Under the pieces are notes generated by a model. The model worked only from the letters and a program-made list of their open reading frames with translations, searched no databases and was not told the origin of the DNA. A program made the position numbers and the translations under genes. DNA of 64,000 bases from an uncultured Chitinophagaceae bacterium. GTDB taxonomy: Bacteria > Bacteroidota > Bacteroidia > Chitinophagales > Chitinophagaceae. The stretch lies in contig CAISCV010000087.1 of NCBI GenBank assembly GCA_903883945.1, forward strand, positions 1 through 64,000, given 5' to 3'. Position 1 is the first letter of the stretch, and the number at the start of each line of letters is the position of its first letter. Of this stretch, positions 62,183 to 64,000 are shown piece after piece.

Positions 62183-64000
62183 ATGAAACAAATAATCTAC
62201 CTCATTGCCATTCTCTTCATAACCATTCGAGTTCAGGCACAAGCACCTCAGCAGATAAGTTACCAAGCAGTTGTTCGTAATAGCAGCAACGTGCTTGTTA
62301 CCAATTCAACCGTGGGGGTGTCTATCAGTATTGTAAAGGACTCTGCAAATGGCGCCATTGTTTATAGCGAACTGCAAACTGCAACAACCAATGCAAACGG
62401 GCTTTTCAGTATTATTATTGGTAATGGTCTTTTTGCAAGTGGAAGTATTGCAGCAATCAACTGGGGTGTTGGCGTATACTACATCAAATCGCAAATTGAT
62501 CCTAATGGAGGCATCAACTTCTCTATCACAGGTACAAGCCAGTTGTTAAGCGTGCCGTATGCTTTATATGCTGCTAATGGAAACCCTTCTGGGAGAAACA
62601 AAGGTGATTTGCAATATTGGGATGGAAGTAAATGGGTTATTTTACCAGCTGGGGTTAATGGTAATGTTCTTACAATGGCTAATGGCATACCCACTTGGGC
62701 AACTCCTCCTCCTACTACTACCGTTTTAGCCCCTACTGTAGCCACTATTTCTGCTACAGCCACTGGTGCTACAACTGCTACCGTGAATGGTATTGTTACT
62801 TCCAATGGGGGAGCAACCGTTTCTGCCAGAGGCTTTTGTTGGTCTGCTACCAATACCAATCCATCTTTGTCGGACAATAATACAACTGGTACTTTTAAAT
62901 CTGTTGCTGCCGATACTTTCTTTGTTAATTTATCTAGCCTCTCTGCAAATACAACCTACTATATTCGGTCTTATGCTACTAACAGTTCTGGTACTGCTTA
63001 TGGCGCCACACTTAGTTTTACAACAGCAGCAGCCATCAGTGCTCCAACTGTTACCTTGCTTTCCGCTGTTGCGCCAGTATTTAGTCCCGGATTCTTTATT
63101 TCTGGATATGGTGCAAGTCTGATTGTTTCTAATGGAGGTGCACCAGTTACCTCTCAAGGTGTATGTTGGTCTTTATCACCCAACCCAACCTTGTCCAACT
63201 TCTACATTACAGGTACCTTCGTGGCTACAAATGATACTTTTAATACTACTTTTAATGGAATGAATCCATCATCACCCACTACCTATTACCTCAGGGCTTT
63301 TGCTACAAATAGTGTGGGCATTAGCTATAGCAACCAGATTATTTTGCAAGTACCCGGCTATGTAAGTGGTATTACTACTCCAAGTGTAACAACTGTTACC
63401 GCCACTGCTACCAGTACTACAACTGCGTCTACTTCGGCTTTGGTAACGCTCATTGGTGGGGCAAATGTTACTGCAAGAGGTTTTTGTTGGTCTACCAATT
63501 CCAATCCTACATTGTCGGATAACAACATTAGTGGAACCTTCGCTACACCTGCTACGGATACTTTTTATGCCAACTTAGCTAATCTCACCCCTAATACTAC
63601 CTATTTTGTAAGGGCGTATGCTACCAATAGTGCAGGTACTGCTTATGGCAACCAACTATCGATTACCACTTCATCGGGTACTACAGGCTCCCATAAAATT
63701 GGCGAAAGCTTTGGAGGCGGAACGGTGTTTTATGTAGATGGAACTGGACATGGGTTGATTGCAGCACTAAGCGATCAAGGGTTTATTCAATGGGATTTAA
63801 ATAAAAAGACTGATGGAACTTTTGTAGTTACCGGTGCTACTGATACTACGAATGGTGCGGGAGCTACTAATACAGCCACTATCAAATCGGTTCTTTCGGG
63901 TACTTCCTATGCTGCATATATGGCTGCTCAAACAGCAAATGGATATGACAATTGGTATTTACCATCCTTGGGCGAATTACAACTGATGTTTATCAATTTG
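62183..64000 (+). CDS. Large FN3-like repeat / DUF1566 surface protein (3' end beyond window)
   Basis: The frame starts at an ATG at 62183 and stays open to the window edge (606 codons). It opens with a signal peptide (ITIRVQAQ) and a head domain (QISYQAVVRNSSNVLVTNST) common in Bacteroidota repeat proteins. At least three FN3-like repeats of about 90 residues follow (GGATVSARGFCWSATNTNPS; NTTYYIRSYATNSSGTAYG; NPTLSDNNISGTF). From about residue 500 comes a DUF1566-like domain (GGTVFYVDGTGHGLIAALSD; YDNWYLPSLGELQLMF). Probably co-transcribed with the upstream T9SS gene. Confidence 0.88.
   Translation, partial: MKQIIYLIAILFITIRVQAQAPQQISYQAVVRNSSNVLVTNSTVGVSISIVKDSANGAIVYSELQTATTNANGLFSIIIGNGLFASGSIAAINWGVGVYYIKSQIDPNGGINFSITGTSQLLSVPYALYAANGNPSGRNKGDLQYWDGSKWVILPAGVNGNVLTMANGIPTWATPPPTTTVLAPTVATISATATGATTATVNGIVTSNGGATVSARGFCWSATNTNPSLSDNNTTGTFKSVAADTFFVNLSSLSANTTYYIRSYATNSSGTAYGATLSFTTAAAISAPTVTLLSAVAPVFSPGFFISGYGASLIVSNGGAPVTSQGVCWSLSPNPTLSNFYITGTFVATNDTFNTTFNGMNPSSPTTYYLRAFATNSVGISYSNQIILQVPGYVSGITTPSVTTVTATATSTTTASTSALVTLIGGANVTARGFCWSTNSNPTLSDNNISGTFATPATDTFYANLANLTPNTTYFVRAYATNSAGTAYGNQLSITTSSGTTGSHKIGESFGGGTVFYVDGTGHGLIAALSDQGFIQWDLNKKTDGTFVVTGATDTTNGAGATNTATIKSVLSGTSYAAYMAAQTANGYDNWYLPSLGELQLMFINL

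Overview
The window reads as a chromosomal segment from a low-to-mid G+C member of the Bacteroidota, most likely Chitinophagaceae or a close relative. Supporting signs are several secreted proteins with type IX secretion (T9SS) C-terminal sorting domains, a fused ccoNO in a cbb3 oxidase operon with a small ccoQ and a mono-haem CcoP, Bacteroidota-type -7 promoter elements (TAnnTTTG), almost no Shine-Dalgarno signals, and many LamG, FN3-like, PhnB-like and DUF6526 proteins typical of that group. No rRNA, tRNA, CRISPR array or intact transposase was seen.

Layout. 1-5.4 kb: a large secreted LamG/glycine-rich/beta-propeller protein running off the left edge, a 166-bp MITE-like element with a 9-bp target duplication, a small membrane protein, and a T9SS protein broken by an in-frame amber codon. 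5.6-8.2 kb: a TPR sensor kinase and LuxR-type response regulator, divergent from the broken T9SS gene, with a repeated CCCTAGGGC-type motif in both nearby promoter regions. 8.3-14.2 kb: a GH3 glucosidase stub, a secreted protein, and a minus-strand cluster of small cytosolic/membrane proteins (three PhnB/VOC, DUF4287, DoxX, SRPBCC) divergent from a GlxA-type AraC regulator. 14.4-27.7 kb: housekeeping genes (ychF, PhoU-like plus PiT phosphate transporter, pyrD, multicopper oxidase plus redoxin, rpoN, a PAP2-like protein, an MMPL/RND exporter). 28.3-37.4 kb: M13 and M28 peptidases, a small lipoprotein, and a 1300-residue T9SS metzincin protease. 38.7-45.4 kb: ccoS-ccoNO-ccoQ-ccoP-ccoG-ccoH-tauE/safE, a nearly complete cbb3 oxidase and maturation operon without ccoI. 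45.5-48.8 kb: an exosortase-family gene with a companion membrane protein, an outer-membrane protein and a beta-helix lipoprotein. 49.2-50 kb: the C-terminal remnant of a type III restriction/helicase gene with a frameshift. 50.1-52.6 kb: an MFS carrier and a GH5 glycosidase. 52.6-59.5 kb: a four-gene operon of sensor kinase, BcsB-like protein, GT2 synthase with an MshEN-like N-terminus, and a large polytopic membrane protein, which looks like a synthase-dependent exopolysaccharide system. 59.6-61.2 kb: ECF sigma factor, membrane anti-sigma candidate and a CpxP/CnrX-like periplasmic protein. 61.4-64 kb: a T9SS protein and a large FN3-like/DUF1566 surface protein running off the right edge.

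The most unusual structure is a set of three intergenic tandem arrays (27.96-28.29, 37.88-38.12 and 48.94-49.12 kb). Their sequences are unrelated but all share a 21-bp or 42-bp period, and each lies next to a broken gene fragment. Also notable are the MITE-like element, low-complexity hairpin spacers between co-directional genes, an orphan minus-strand terminator upstream of the 16.2-kb gene, and the exopolysaccharide locus, whose GH5 and kinase genes may start on overlapping ATG codons.
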